NCBI GenBank assembly: GCA_032027005.1
Contig: JAVSMW010000008.1
Span: forward strand, 124,001 to 188,000
Length of the DNA stretch: 64,000 nucleotides
Reading direction: 5' to 3'
Source of the DNA: JAVSMW01 sp032027005
GTDB taxonomy: Bacteria > Bacillota > Thermincolia > Thermincolales > UBA2595
Shown here: positions 52,060 to 61,859 of the stretch, in pieces
Layout: each line of letters starts with the position of its first letter
How positions within the stretch are numbered: the stretch's first letter is position 1
Program-made: the position numbers and the translations under genes
Notes under the pieces: generated by a model
What the model was told of the DNA's origin: nothing
Seen by the model: the letters and a program-made list of their open reading frames with translations, nothing else
Databases searched by the model: none

Positions 52060-52506
52060 TTAACCCCAGGGTATTAGTGGCTTATCGATGGACTTGCTCC
52101 ATTTTTCGACATGGTGGGCACCCTGGCCTTCCAGGACATTGGCCACCTGGGAGGCTTTTTCATTATTTGTCTCAATTACAGCCAGGACGTAACCTTGATT
52201 GACAAACTTCTCGACCTCAAAGGGCCTTTCGCCTCCAACTCCGTAATATGACAGAGATTCAGCGAGAGATTTGTCGCCTTGAATCAGGGCTCCGGCAAGT
52301 GGGCCGCCGGCAGTTACATTTCCAACATTAGGGAGATTTATATTTTCCGCCAGGATCAAAAAATCGTTAAAATCAAGATGTGAATCCGGGTCTTTTTTAA
52401 CTACCAGGGAGATTTGGTTATTTGCAAACCCTTCATTTTCAATTTCCCTCAAGGCCTTTTCTGCCTGTTCCAGTGATTTAAACAGGCCAATAACGGTTCG
52501 CCGCAT
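52060..52506 (-). CDS. YflT-like general stress protein
   Basis: The 148-residue protein has the YflT (heat-induced stress protein) start VIGLFKSLEQAEKALREIE and a glycine-rich middle (GGPLAGALIQG) with an acidic middle (LDFNDF) but no membrane segment. Its function is unknown. AAAGGATGAT fits a start at the ATG at 52506, one codon inside the frame opened by TTG. Confidence 0.7.
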   Translation of the reverse strand: MRRTVIGLFKSLEQAEKALREIENEGFANNQISLVVKKDPDSHLDFNDFLILAENINLPNVGNVTAGGPLAGALIQGDKSLAESLSYYGVGGERPFEVEKFVNQGYVLAVIETNNEKASQVANVLEGQGAHHVEKWSKSIDKPLIPWG

Positions 52507-52599
52507 CAAATATCATCCTTTCCAGAATAAACTTTACATAGTCTTAGTGTTTATTGCACAAGCTTTTTTATACTATTTAATTTTAAGGAGTTGTTACAG

Positions 52600-52842
52600 A
52601 TGCCCAGATGTGCAGTTTGTGGAAATACCCAGAATTTTGGCAGTTCGGAAATACCTCCGGCTGCGCCTACAGCTAACGGGCCGGTTTCAGGGTTGGTCGC
52701 CAACTTTGATGAAGAAGGGTTTATCACGGAAATGGAAAGTGTGGGCGCCGATTTGAATACTGCCCAGGAGGCCTGGGAAAGACCCACGGAATATTTCGAC
52801 ACTTGTTATGAGTGTGGCAGTAATCAAATAATTTGGGACTGA
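52600..52842 (+). CDS. Small zinc-binding protein
   Basis: The 80-residue product begins MPRCAVCGNTQNFG and ends with CYECGSNQIIWD, so it has two CxxC pairs about 65 residues apart that could share one zinc. The middle (GLVANFDEEGFITEMESVGADL) is acidic. AAGGAG at 52585-52590 selects the ATG at 52600. No family was recognised. A terminator follows. Confidence 0.7.
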   Translation: MPRCAVCGNTQNFGSSEIPPAAPTANGPVSGLVANFDEEGFITEMESVGADLNTAQEAWERPTEYFDTCYECGSNQIIWD

Positions 52843-52865
52843 GATAGTCAGTTCCCAAAAAGAAA

Positions 52866-52902
52866 AAATCCTGCGTATTTTACTGTCAAGCAGGACTTTT
52901 TC
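52866..52902 (+). terminator. Terminator after the small zinc-binding protein
   Basis: AATCCTGC and GCAGGACTT pair imperfectly (stem TCCTGC/GCAGGA) and are followed by TTTTT. Confidence 0.7.
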
Positions 52903-52952
52903 ATGGATTGGCGAAAATTAACAGAAATTGCGGTTTCGAAAGGAGATTCTAC

Positions 52953-53417
52953 ATGGTAAAAACGAGAGTGGGAGACGAATTGGTAAATACGATTATCAGA
53001 GTCAAAATCAGGCTTGATTATAAAGGATTCCAGAAGCCGGGAAAATTCTTTTTCGGCGGTAAACATACAGATGAAGTTGCAGAAGAGGTGAGGGAACAGC
53101 AGGTTTCAATGCTGCGAAATGTTCCTCTGCAGGGTATATCTATCGAGGAAGTTGATCTGAGTGCCGATGTTTACACCGTTTTCGACGAAATTGCCAATGC
53201 TCAGGTTGCCTATGCGCCTGTTGTTCTCACTGTCAGGGCAGACAGTCTGGAGGATATTGTCCGTTTTATTGCCAAAGAGGAATTCCGGAAAATAGAAATC
53301 CTGGAGCCAGATAATATTTTGTTACATCGGAGTGATATTGAGCGCGTTCTGTTCCGGGTTAGTGAAGAACTTCGCGGTTACAGGCTGATCCTGGAAAGAA
53401 AATACTCAATGAGGTAG
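52953..53417 (+). CDS. Conserved-looking hypothetical protein
   Basis: The 154-residue soluble protein is charged and helical-strand mixed, with no motif I recognise (VRIRLDYKGFQKPGKFFFGG-like start; SADVYTVFDEIANAQVAYAPV in the middle). AAAGGAG at 52939-52945 selects the ATG at 52953. It precedes an HDOD protein by 30 bases, so the two may work together in signalling. Confidence 0.65.
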   Translation: MVKTRVGDELVNTIIRVKIRLDYKGFQKPGKFFFGGKHTDEVAEEVREQQVSMLRNVPLQGISIEEVDLSADVYTVFDEIANAQVAYAPVVLTVRADSLEDIVRFIAKEEFRKIEILEPDNILLHRSDIERVLFRVSEELRGYRLILERKYSMR

Positions 53418-53447
53418 AAAAGGTTAAATCTGGAAAGGGTGGTACTG

Positions 53448-54299
53448 GTGGGAGAATTAAAGTTAAATGATATTGTAGACCGTGTAGATAAGCTGCCGGC
53501 CTTGCCTCATATTACATATCGGGTCTTAACCCTCACCAGTGACCCTAAGACAACTATAACGGGCCTGGCAGATACTATTAGCAAAGACCAGGTAATGACA
53601 GCTAAAGTGCTCAGAATGGCTAATTCGGCTTATTACGGCTATGCCAGAAGGATTTTCAGCATTAATGATGCTCTGATTATTCTAGGCTTCAGTACTGTCC
53701 GCAGCCTTGTCCTGGCTGCATCTGTGCACAATATAATGGACCAGGAGTTACCCGGTTACATTTTGCCCAAAGGCGATCTTTGGAACCATTCTATGTCGAC
53801 AGCATTGCTGGCCAGGCTGCTGGCCAAAAAAGCAGGCTTTGAGATAAGTGATAAAGCTTTTACGGCAGGATTACTCCATGATATCGGGAAAATCATTTTA
53901 AACACCTTTATGAAGAAAAAATTTGCCGAGGTGCTGGGTGCTGTGAATACCGGCGATGTCCCCTTTTCTGAGGCAGAACAGAAAATTATGGGTTTTGACC
54001 ATGCCCTGGTTGGGGCCATGGTGGCGGAAAAATGGAATTTGCCTGAGGAACTGGTAGAGGTTATTGCCAAACATCATAAACCTTTGGAGTCAAAATTAAA
54101 TCCAAAGCTGACTTCACTTATTCATATTGCTGATGCGGCCAGTATGACTATGGGCATCGGACTTGGCGGAGACGGGCTGCTTTATCCCTTTGAGGGCTTG
54201 GCCCTGAAGCAGTTGGCCATAAGCAATGTAGTTATTGAGGAAACTATGGCCGAAGTAGCGGAGTCGATGATTGATACGGCAACTATGGGTCAGGAATAA
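53448..54299 (+). CDS. HDOD-domain signalling protein
   Basis: The 283-residue protein is an HDOD domain of the HD-like superfamily: LPALPHITYRVLTLTSDPKTT at the start, SKDQVMTAKVLRMANSAYYG and LLHDIGKIIL with an intact HD pair. Many HDOD proteins lose the catalytic pair; here LLHDIGK and IAKHHKPL are kept, so hydrolysis of a nucleotide signal is possible. GGAAAGGG selects the GTG at 53448 rather than 53439. Confidence 0.85.
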   Translation: MGELKLNDIVDRVDKLPALPHITYRVLTLTSDPKTTITGLADTISKDQVMTAKVLRMANSAYYGYARRIFSINDALIILGFSTVRSLVLAASVHNIMDQELPGYILPKGDLWNHSMSTALLARLLAKKAGFEISDKAFTAGLLHDIGKIILNTFMKKKFAEVLGAVNTGDVPFSEAEQKIMGFDHALVGAMVAEKWNLPEELVEVIAKHHKPLESKLNPKLTSLIHIADAASMTMGIGLGGDGLLYPFEGLALKQLAISNVVIEETMAEVAESMIDTATMGQE

Positions 54300-54302
54300 G
54301 AG

Positions 54303-54482
54303 GTACTCATTAAAGAAATCAAGGGTCATACCTCTCGGATTCTGCGCATGGAATTCAAACACCTAACGACTAAACTGCCGGCCCTTTGGACAAACAGTTA
54401 TTTCGTTGCCACCGTGGGCGGCGCGCCGCTTTCGATAATTAAGCAATATATCGAAAGCCAAAAAACTTCCCAAAGGGGGTGA
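54303..54482 (+). pseudogene. IS200/IS605 TnpA C-terminal fragment
   Basis: The frame reads KGHTSRILRMEFKHL, then SYFVATVGGAPLSIIKQYIESQ and stops. The Tyr in IKQYIESQ is the family's nucleophile (Y1 HUH transposase). The first half with the HUH motif is missing, so it cannot transpose. It is followed directly by the tnpB gene. Confidence 0.85.
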
Positions 54483-54486
54483 AAAA

Positions 54487-55178
54487 TTGCAAATCACTGT
54501 AAAAATCAAACTTGAACCAAAGAAAGAACAGTCTGACCATCTTAAAGCAATCACTGCAGAATATGTTCGTCTGGTGAATCAAATCGTTTCTGACTATGTT
54601 TCGGCAGACGTAAATCTCAAATATTCAAGTAAAGATGTAATTGCCGACCTTCCAAGTGCTTTAAAGAACCAAGCAATTCAAGACTCCAAAAGCGTTTTTG
54701 CAAAATACAAAAAGAATGTTCGCATTAACTCCAAACTTAAGCCCGAAGAGCAAAAAGAAATTAAAGTACCTGTTCTTAAAAAATCCGTAGCAATTTGGAA
54801 CAATCAAAACTATTCTCTTAAAGAGAATACCCTTTCGTTCCCTGTACTGATTGGCAATAAATCAAAGCGCATTGAAGTTCAGGCTCTTTTAACCAACTAC
54901 CAACGAGAACGGTTAACCGGTAAGTTAGGCAGCCTTCGTATCACCCAAAAGGCGGGGAAATACATAGCACAAATTGCCGTAGAAGCCATTGAACACAAGA
55001 ATGAGGTAAAAGGGATAATGGGTGTAGACTTAGGTTTAAAAATCCCCGCTGTGGCGGTGGTGGAAGGTGGCAAAACGAAGTTTTTCGGGAACGGCAGACA
55101 AAATAAATTCATCAAACGCAAACATCGTTCTGCACGCCGTAAACTTGGTAAACTAAAGAAACTAAAAGCTATAAAAAA
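54487..55178 (+). CDS. tnpB: TnpB (OrfB) RNA-guided nuclease family, interrupted by the assembly gap
   Basis: The first 230 residues are present; the rest lies in the gap. The N-terminal part (ITVKIKLEPKKEQSDHLKAI) and the start of the RuvC-like domain (IMGVDLGLKIPAVAVV with the first catalytic Asp, about residue 182) are visible. TnpB is the guide-RNA nuclease of IS200/IS605 elements and an ancestor of Cas12. It starts at TTG behind AAGGGGG. Whether the C-terminus is intact cannot be judged. Confidence 0.85.
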
Positions 55179-55829
55179 NNNNNNNNNNNNNNNNNNNNNN
55201 NNNNNNNNNNNNNNNNNNNNNNNNNNNNNNNNNNNNNNNNNNNNNNNNNNNNNNNNNNNNNNNNNNNNNNNNNNNNNNNNNNNNNNNNNNNNNNNNNNNN
55301 NNNNNNNNNNNNNNNNNNNNNNNNNNNNNNNNNNNNNNNNNNNNNNNNNNNNNNNNNNNNNNNNNNNNNNNNNNNNNNNNNNNNNNNNNNNNNNNNNNNN
55401 NNNNNNNNNNNNNNNNNNNNNNNNNNNNNNNNNNNNNNNNNNNNNNNNNNNNNNNNNNNNNNNNNNNNNNNNNNNNNNNNNNNNNNNNNNNNNNNNNNNN
55501 NNNNNNNNNNNNNNNNNNNNNNNNNNNNNNNNNNNNNNNNNNNNNNNNNNNNNNNNNNNNNNNNNNNNNNNNNNNNNNNNNNNNNNNNNNNNNNNNNNNN
55601 NNNNNNNNNNNNNNNNNNNNNNNNNNNNNNNNNNNNNNNNNNNNNNNNNNNNNNNNNNNNNNNNNNNNNNNNNNNNNNNNNNNNNNNNNNNNNNNNNNNN
55701 NNNNNNNNNNNNNNNNNNNNNNNNNNNNNNNNNNNNNNNNNNNNNNNNNNNNNNNNNNNNNNNNNNNNNNNNNNNNNNNNNNNNNNNNNNNNNNNNNNNN
55801 NNNNNNNNNNNNNNNNNNNNNNNNNNNNN
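55179..55829. other. Assembly gap of 651 N
   Basis: All bases are N. The gap covers the 3' part of tnpB, the right end of the IS element and the beginning of the 10-bp tandem array. Confidence 1.
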
Positions 55830-55927
55830 GTTAGAGTTAGTTAGAGTTAGTTAGAGTTAGTTAGAGTTAGTTAGAGTTAGTTAGAGTTAGTTAGAGTTAG
55901 TTAGAGTTAGTTAGAGTTAGTTAGAGT
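55830..55927 (+). repeat. Tandem array of TTAGAGTTAG (at least nine units)
   Basis: Nine 10-bp units and a partial tenth run from the gap edge to 55927. Each holds TAG, GAG and TAG triplets. The number of units is unknown, because the array touches the gap. It lies just upstream of the TRAP-site-like triplets. Confidence 0.9.
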
Positions 55928-55950
55928 TGAGCTAAGTTCTGATGGGAATT

Positions 55951-55998
55951 TAGCTGAGAGTAGCAAAGTTGAGAATAGTTGAGCTGAGATGAGATTAG
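55951..55998 (+). promoter_or_regulatory. TRAP (MtrB) binding site in the trp leader
   Basis: Ten NAG triplets start at 55951, 55956, 55961, 55966, 55971, 55976, 55981, 55986, 55991 and 55996. All have exactly two bases between them; nine are TAG or GAG and one is AAG. TRAP binds about eleven U/GAG triplets spaced by two or three bases. GAG at 55929 and AAG at 55934 extend the series upstream with a break. The last triplets (GAGATTAGCTGG) can pair with CCAGTACTC of the terminator, as an antiterminator should. Confidence 0.85.
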
Positions 55999-56022
55999 CT
56001 GGTATTTTAAATTTGAAATTAG

Positions 56023-56053
56023 GCCAGTACTCATTTGAGTATTGGCTTTTTTT
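56023..56053 (+). terminator. trp attenuator terminator
   Basis: GCCAGTACTC (56023-56032) pairs with GAGTATTGGC (56037-56046) as a 10-bp stem with one G-U pair and an ATTT loop, then seven T. It ends 25 bases before trpE. With TRAP bound to the triplets it should form; without TRAP the antiterminator competes. Confidence 0.88.
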
Positions 56054-56077
56054 ATTTTGATGGAAGGCGGATGTATT

Positions 56078-57541
56078 ATGTTTCACCCAAGTCAGGAACA
56101 ATACTTGCAAATGGCACGGAACAACAACCTGATCCCGGTTTATACTGAACTGTTTGTTGATATGGATACACCCATCTCCATTTTTAAGAAAGTCTGCAAG
56201 GGACAGTACACCTATTTGCTGGAAAGTGTGGAAGGGGGAGAAAACCTGGCCCGCTATTCTTTCATCGGCCTCGAACCCTTTGTCAGATACCAGTGCCGCA
56301 ATGGGCACGGCATTATCGAAGACAGCAGCGGCATCAAAGAAGTTGACGGAGACCCGCTGAGTACCCTGCAAGGTATAATGGATAATTATCAGGCCCCCAA
56401 AATTGATGGATTGCCCCGGTTTTACGGGGGGGCTGTGGGGTATTTCGGCTATGACCTGATTAAGTATGTGGAAGAAATACCTGAAGCTGCTGCCGATGAC
56501 CTGGACCTGCCTGACTGCCACTTCATTCTGACCAGACTGGTGCTTATTTTCGACCATGTTAAACACAAAGTTAAAATTGTTGTAAATACAGAGCCTGGCG
56601 GTGAACCGGCCAAAGTTTATGAAGATGCCATGAAACGGATTAATGCTGTAAAAAAACTTGTTCAACAGTCCCAGACATCTGTTAATACAGGCGGCAATGC
56701 AGTGGTTAACACCAAATTTATTTCCAACATGACCAAAGAAGAGTTTATGGCAAAGGTGGAAAAGGCCAAAGAATATATCAGGGCAGGCGACATATTTCAG
56801 GTAGTCCTGTCACAGCGGCTGACAATGCCCCTTAATGGTGACCCCTTTGATATATACAGAAATTTGCGGACTGTAAATCCGGCACCATATTTATATTACC
56901 TCAATTTTGGCGGTACGGTAATCATAGGGTCATCACCGGAAATGCTGATCAGGGTAGAAGACGGGATGGTCCAGACCTGTCCTATAGCAGGCACCAGGCC
57001 CAGGGGACAGAACAAAGAAGAAGACCGCAAATTAGAAAAAGAACTCCTGGCTGATGAAAAAGAAACAGCTGAGCACCTGATGTTAGTGGATCTGGGGCGA
57101 AACGACGTTGGCAGGGTAAGTGAGTTTGGGTCTGTTGAAGTAAAGGATTTTATGCAGATAGAACGTTATTCCCATGTCATGCATATAGTTTCCAATGTTT
57201 TCGGACGACTGAAAAAAAGTTGTACAGCTTATGATGCCTTAAAGGCTTGTTTCCCGGCCGGTACGGTGTCAGGTGCCCCCAAAGTCAGGGCCATGGAAAT
57301 TATTGAAGAACTGGAACCAACCAGAAGAGGTGTATACGCGGGAGCCATCGGTTATTTCGGCTTTACTGGAAACATGGATACCTGTATCACGATTAGGACT
57401 ATTTTAGTTCATAACGGCAAAACATATGTGCAGGCAGGTGCCGGCATTGTAGCAGACTCTGATCCGGAAAAAGAATATGACGAGACTATCAACAAAGCCA
57501 AAGCTTTGCTGGAAACGCTGATGCTTAAGGAGGTCGGTTAA
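56078..57541 (+). CDS. trpE: Anthranilate synthase component I
   Basis: This 487-residue chorismate-binding enzyme makes anthranilate from chorismate with ammonia from TrpG. The N-terminal tryptophan feedback site includes [18 protein letters not shown] (about residues 49-66). The catalytic part contains [30 protein letters not shown] and [27 protein letters not shown] at 56062-56070 selects the ATG at 56078. It is first in trpEGDCFBA-aroF, just after the attenuator. Confidence 0.95.
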   Translation: MFHPSQEQYLQMARNNNLIPVYTELFVDMDTPISIFKKVCKGQYTYLLESVEGGENLARYSFIGLEPFVRYQCRNGHGIIEDSSGIKEVDGDPLSTLQGIMDNYQAPKIDGLPRFYGGAVGYFGYDLIKYVEEIPEAAADDLDLPDCHFILTRLVLIFDHVKHKVKIVVNTEPGGEPAKVYEDAMKRINAVKKLVQQSQTSVNTGGNAVVNTKFISNMTKEEFMAKVEKAKEYIRAGDIFQVVLSQRLTMPLNGDPFDIYRNLRTVNPAPYLYYLNFGGTVIIGSSPEMLIRVEDGMVQTCPIAGTRPRGQNKEEDRKLEKELLADEKETAEHLMLVDLGRNDVGRVSEFGSVEVKDFMQIERYSHVMHIVSNVFGRLKKSCTAYDALKACFPAGTVSGAPKVRAMEIIEELEPTRRGVYAGAIGYFGFTGNMDTCITIRTILVHNGKTYVQAGAGIVADSDPEKEYDETINKAKALLETLMLKEVG

Positions 57542-58105
57542 ATGATTTTAATGATTGACAACTATGATTCCTTCACTTTTAACTTGGTGCAGTATCTTGG
57601 TGAACTGGGGGAGGAAATCAAGGTGTACCGCAATGATAAGATTAGCCTTGATGAAATAAGAAAAATAAACCCGGATCATATTGTAATTTCTCCGGGACCT
57701 TGTACTCCCAACGAAGCCGGCATTTCTCTCGAAGTGATTGAGGAATTAGGCGGGAAAATACCTATTCTGGGGGTTTGTCTGGGCCATCAGTCCATTGGGC
57801 AGGTATATGGAGGCACGGTCGTAAGGGCCGAAAATCTGATGCACGGCAAAACATCGTTGATTTACCACGACAGCCGGACTATTTTTGCGGATATCCCGTC
57901 ACCCTTTACAGCTACACGTTACCACTCACTGATTGTAGAGAAAGATTCCCTGCCTGATTGTTTTGAGATTAGTGCCTGGACCGACCAGGGAGAGATAATG
58001 GGCCTGCGGCATAAGGAACTTCCGGTAGAAGGTGTCCAGTTTCATCCTGAATCTATACTTACACAATATGGCAAGAAAATGTTAAGCAATTTCATAGAGC
58101 GCTAA
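57542..58105 (+). CDS. trpG: Anthranilate synthase component II (glutamine amidotransferase)
   Basis: This 187-residue class I amidotransferase supplies ammonia to TrpE. The triad is visible: Cys in [11 protein letters not shown] (about residue 79), and His and Glu in VQFHPESIL near residue 170. It starts directly after the trpE stop. In B. subtilis trpG is outside the operon and shared with folate synthesis; here it is in the operon. Confidence 0.95.
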   Translation: MILMIDNYDSFTFNLVQYLGELGEEIKVYRNDKISLDEIRKINPDHIVISPGPCTPNEAGISLEVIEELGGKIPILGVCLGHQSIGQVYGGTVVRAENLMHGKTSLIYHDSRTIFADIPSPFTATRYHSLIVEKDSLPDCFEISAWTDQGEIMGLRHKELPVEGVQFHPESILTQYGKKMLSNFIER

Positions 58106-58150
58106 GTCTATCAACAAAATTAATCTTTAGATTAGAGGAGGAGAGTTGAG

Positions 58151-59188
58151 ATGTTTAAAGAGGCTATCAACAAAGTCGTAAATGGAACCCACCTGACTGA
58201 GGAAGAAGCAGTTGCCGTTATGGATTATATCATGAGCGGCAAAGCAACAGATGCCCAAATAGGGGCATTCATTACAGCACTGAGAATTAAGGGCGAGACC
58301 GTGGATGAGATTACCGGGTTTGCTAAGGTCATGAGAGAAAAAGCAACTCGGGTTACAACAAGCCACTCGACCCTGATTGATATTGTTGGCACTGGGGCAG
58401 ACGGCTCCAATACCTTTAATGTTTCAACAACTGTATCTTTAATGGTAGCTGCAGCCGGGGTACCGGTAGCCAAACACGGCAATCGCTCTGTTTCCAGCCG
58501 TTGCGGAAGTGCCGATGTGTTGGAAGCTTTAGATTTAAATATTAACCTGACTCCCGAACAGGTAGGGGCATGTATAGATAACGTTGGCATCGGGTTTTTG
58601 TTTGCTCCTGCCTTGCACGGTGCTATGAAGTATGCCATTGGTCCCAGGAGGGAAATCGGAATCAGGACAGTTTTCAACATTCTCGGGCCGCTGACTAATC
58701 CAGCAGGGGCTCAGCACATGGTTGTGGGAGTCTATGACCCCAACCTGACAGAAGTATTGGCCGGAGTACTCGCCAATCTTGGCACTAGCACTGCCGTTGT
58801 GTGCCACGGTGCGGGTGGGCTTGATGAGGTCTCAAATCTTGGCCCAACAAAAATAAGTGAAGTAAAAAACGGTAAAATAACAACTTATTACTTAGATCCG
58901 CAAAAACATAATTTTTCATATAGCACCATCGACCAGTTAAGGGGCGGCACAGCTCAGGAAAACGCTAAAATTACCAGGAGCATCCTGCAGGGTGAGCAAG
59001 GCCCGCGCCGTGATATTGTCCTGTTAAATACGGCTTTATCCCTGGTTGTGGCAGGAGCTGCAGAGGATGTTGACGAAGGAGTTGCAAAGGCTGCGGCAGT
59101 GCTCGATTCCGGTGCGGCTCTGGAGAAGCTTAATGAGCTGATTAAATACAGCCAGAGACTGGCTCAGCCAGAGGCCAGTGCAGGATAA
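58151..59188 (+). CDS. trpD: Anthranilate phosphoribosyltransferase
   Basis: The 345-residue enzyme joins anthranilate to PRPP. Visible motifs are VDIVGTGADGSNTFNVST-like (GTGADGSNTFN, about residues 79-89), KHGNRSVSSRCGSADVLEAL and GPLTNPAGA. GAGGAGGAG precedes the ATG, and the gene follows trpG by 45 bases. Length and motifs are normal. Confidence 0.95.
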   Translation: MFKEAINKVVNGTHLTEEEAVAVMDYIMSGKATDAQIGAFITALRIKGETVDEITGFAKVMREKATRVTTSHSTLIDIVGTGADGSNTFNVSTTVSLMVAAAGVPVAKHGNRSVSSRCGSADVLEALDLNINLTPEQVGACIDNVGIGFLFAPALHGAMKYAIGPRREIGIRTVFNILGPLTNPAGAQHMVVGVYDPNLTEVLAGVLANLGTSTAVVCHGAGGLDEVSNLGPTKISEVKNGKITTYYLDPQKHNFSYSTIDQLRGGTAQENAKITRSILQGEQGPRRDIVLLNTALSLVVAGAAEDVDEGVAKAAAVLDSGAALEKLNELIKYSQRLAQPEASAG

Positions 59189-59223
59189 TTTCAAAAAATA
59201 ATATGGCACCGGAGGCAATTAAC

Positions 59224-60033
59224 GTGATACTTGATCGCATTGTAGCGCAAAAACGCATAGAAGTTGCGGCCAGTAAGCTGGCAGTTACCCAGGAAAAATT
59301 GCAGGAAGAGTGCAGGAAAATGTTGGGGCAGAATGATGAGTCTCCAACATTTTCCTCTAATATACGAAAAAAAGGAACTGTCAGTCTGATCGCTGAGATT
59401 AAGAAAGCTTCGCCATCCAAAGGGTTGATCCGCCCTGATTTTAACCCCCGGGAAATTGCCGAAATTTATACTGATGCCGGGGCTTCGGCAATATCGGTAC
59501 TGACGGATAAAGAATTTTTCCAGGGTGACCCCGAGTACCTCAAACAAGCCCGCGAAGTTTCTGCTCTGCCCTTGTTGAGGAAGGAATTTGTGATAGATGA
59601 GTATCAGGTTTTCGAAGCGAAACTCCTGGGGGCCAAAGCAATTCTATTGATTATGGCAATTCTTACCGATACCCAGGTTTCGCGTTTTTGTGACGTGGCT
59701 GCCGGACTTGGTCTGGAATGCCTGGTAGAAATACACACGGCCGAAGAATTAGAGAGAGCATTAAATCTTGGAATAAATATAATTGGAATCAATAACCGTG
59801 ACCTGCACACCTTCAAAACTGACCTTAATACTACTTTCCGGCTCAGGGAGATGATTCAGGTCAGTAATGTTGTTATAGTAAGTGAGAGCGGTATCAACAC
59901 CAGGGCCGATGTTCTCAGGTTGCAGGAGAATGGAATTGATGCTATGCTTGTAGGAGAAGCCCTGATGAGGGAAAAAGACATTACCGGAAAAATTTATCAA
60001 CTGCTGGGCAAAGAACCGGCACAGGGTGTATGA
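59224..60033 (+). CDS. trpC: Indole-3-glycerol phosphate synthase
   Basis: This 269-residue TIM barrel closes the indole ring. Motifs are LIAEIKKASPSKG (catalytic Lys, about residue 58), SVLTDKEFFQG, LLRKEFVIDEYQ, IGINNRDLHTF and VSESGINT. GGAGG at 59211-59215 selects the GTG at 59224; MILDRIVAQKR is the usual family start, so the earlier ATG at 59203 is rejected. Confidence 0.94.
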   Translation: MILDRIVAQKRIEVAASKLAVTQEKLQEECRKMLGQNDESPTFSSNIRKKGTVSLIAEIKKASPSKGLIRPDFNPREIAEIYTDAGASAISVLTDKEFFQGDPEYLKQAREVSALPLLRKEFVIDEYQVFEAKLLGAKAILLIMAILTDTQVSRFCDVAAGLGLECLVEIHTAEELERALNLGINIIGINNRDLHTFKTDLNTTFRLREMIQVSNVVIVSESGINTRADVLRLQENGIDAMLVGEALMREKDITGKIYQLLGKEPAQGV

Positions 60034-60058
60034 AGGTGAGAGGCTGAGGAGTGGTCAG

Positions 60059-60676
60059 ATGTTAATAAAAATATGCGGATTACGGGAAGCCGACCACGCC
60101 TTGCTAACAGCTGAACTGGGGGCTGATTTGCTGGGCTTTGTATTTGCTGACAGTCCGCGACAGATTGCTCCCGAATCGGCCAGGGAGATAATAGCCAGAC
60201 TACCTTCTGCAGTGGGTAAAGTCGGTGTATTTGTTGACTGTGACCTTGGCGTGATAAATGATATTATTTCCTTTTGCGGGCTGGATTTTGCCCAATTACA
60301 CGGGAAAGAGACACCTGAATACTGTTTGGCTGTACAGGCTCCGGTGATAAAGGCCTGGCGGATTAAAGACGAAGAATCCCTGACGGAGCTTCTGCCATAC
60401 AGGGACTGTGTGGAAATGTTTTTACTGGATACTTATGTTAAAGGAGCAGTTGGTGGTACCGGGCAGACATTTGATTGGTCTCTGGCAGGTCAAGCCGCCG
60501 AATATGGAAAAATCATCCTGGCCGGAGGCCTGACACCGGAAAATGTGGCTTTGGCCGTGGAAACTGTCGGGCCCTATGGGGTTGATGTCAGCAGTGGGGT
60601 GGAGACAGCCGGGGCTAAAGATATGGCAAAAATTGCAGCCTTTATTAAACAGGCAAGGGGGAGAAAGTATGCATGA
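60059..60676 (+). CDS. trpF: Phosphoribosylanthranilate isomerase
   Basis: The 205-residue TIM barrel has the N-terminal catalytic Cys in [34 protein letters not shown] and the catalytic Asp in [20 protein letters not shown] selects the ATG at 60059 and not the upstream GTG at 60026. It overlaps trpB by eight bases. Confidence 0.94.
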   Translation: MLIKICGLREADHALLTAELGADLLGFVFADSPRQIAPESAREIIARLPSAVGKVGVFVDCDLGVINDIISFCGLDFAQLHGKETPEYCLAVQAPVIKAWRIKDEESLTELLPYRDCVEMFLLDTYVKGAVGGTGQTFDWSLAGQAAEYGKIILAGGLTPENVALAVETVGPYGVDVSSGVETAGAKDMAKIAAFIKQARGRKYA

Positions 60677-61859
60677 ACTACCTGATAAGAGGGGACATTT
60701 CGGAGAGTTTGGCGGCAAATTTGTGCCTGAATCTCTGATGCCTGCTCTGTTTGAATTGGAAGCGGCTTATGCTGAAGCTAAAAATGACCAGGGATTTATG
60801 GATGAATTTGCCTATTACCTCAAACAGTATGTAGGCAGGCCATCCCTGTTATATTATGCAGAAGGCCTGACCAGACACTGCGGCGGGGCTAAAATATATT
60901 TAAAGAGGGAAGACCTGAATCACACCGGGGCCCATAAGATCAATAACACGATCGGGCAGGTTCTCCTGGCCAAGCGGATGGGGAAGAAACGGGTCATTGC
61001 CGAAACCGGGGCCGGCCAGCACGGGGTGGCGACAGCTACTGCGGCTGCTTTGTTTGGCCTGGAATGTGTCGTTTTTATGGGTGAGGAAGATATCAGAAGA
61101 CAGGAACTGAATGTTTTTCGGATGAAGCTTCTGGGGGCCAGGGTTGAACCGGTTTCCTCAGGCAGCAGGACCCTCAAAGATGCTATGAACGAGGCTCTCA
61201 GGGATTGGGTGACTAATGTCCGGACCACCTTTTATGTTATAGGATCAGCAGCCGGGCCGCACCCATACCCGATGATGGTCAGGGATTTTCAGAAGATGAT
61301 CGGTGAAGAAACAAAGATTCAAGCAATAGAGCAGGCAGGCAAACTGCCTGATTGTATCATTGCCTGTGTTGGTGGAGGCAGTAATTCCATGGGCATTTTT
61401 TACCCCTTTCTCCAGGAGCGGTCAGTTAAGCTTTTTGGTGTTGAAGCCGCCGGACACGGAGTGGACACTCAATTTCATGCGGCTACCCTGACCAAAGGTT
61501 CCAAAGGTGTGCTGCACGGTTCCCTGAGTTATGTGTTACAGGATGCAAACGGGCAGATTCTGGAGGCCCATTCGGTTTCGGCAGGTCTTGATTATCCCGG
61601 TGTCGGACCTGAGCACAGCTATTTAAAAGAATCGGGCCGGGTCGAGTACCACAGCATTACTGATACTGAGGCCTTAGAGGCCTTTCAGGTCCTTTGCCGG
61701 ACAGAAGGTATAATTCCGGCCTTAGAAAGCTCCCATGCCTTAGCCTTCGGACTGAAAATAATTCCCCACATGAAGTCAGACCAGGTAGCTGTGATTAACC
61801 TGTCCGGACGGGGAGACAAAGATGTTCAGGCCGTTGCAGGCTTGCTGGAGGTGAAATAA
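60669..61859 (+). CDS. trpB: Tryptophan synthase beta chain
   Basis: This 396-residue PLP enzyme joins indole (channelled from TrpA) and serine. PLP-Lys lies in [13 protein letters not shown] (about residue 87), with [23 protein letters not shown] and the C-terminal LSGRGDKD. It is the TrpB1 class, unlike the TrpB2 copy at 23794. GGGGGAG selects the ATG at 60669. trpA begins immediately after its stop. Confidence 0.95.
   Translation: MHELPDKRGHFGEFGGKFVPESLMPALFELEAAYAEAKNDQGFMDEFAYYLKQYVGRPSLLYYAEGLTRHCGGAKIYLKREDLNHTGAHKINNTIGQVLLAKRMGKKRVIAETGAGQHGVATATAAALFGLECVVFMGEEDIRRQELNVFRMKLLGARVEPVSSGSRTLKDAMNEALRDWVTNVRTTFYVIGSAAGPHPYPMMVRDFQKMIGEETKIQAIEQAGKLPDCIIACVGGGSNSMGIFYPFLQERSVKLFGVEAAGHGVDTQFHAATLTKGSKGVLHGSLSYVLQDANGQILEAHSVSAGLDYPGVGPEHSYLKESGRVEYHSITDTEALEAFQVLCRTEGIIPALESSHALAFGLKIIPHMKSDQVAVINLSGRGDKDVQAVAGLLEVK

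Noticed and set aside
55930..56077. T-box riboswitch as the trp leader control
   Set aside because: No T-box core (GGTGGTACCGCG-like) or specifier stem is visible; the triplet series and the terminator explain the leader better.
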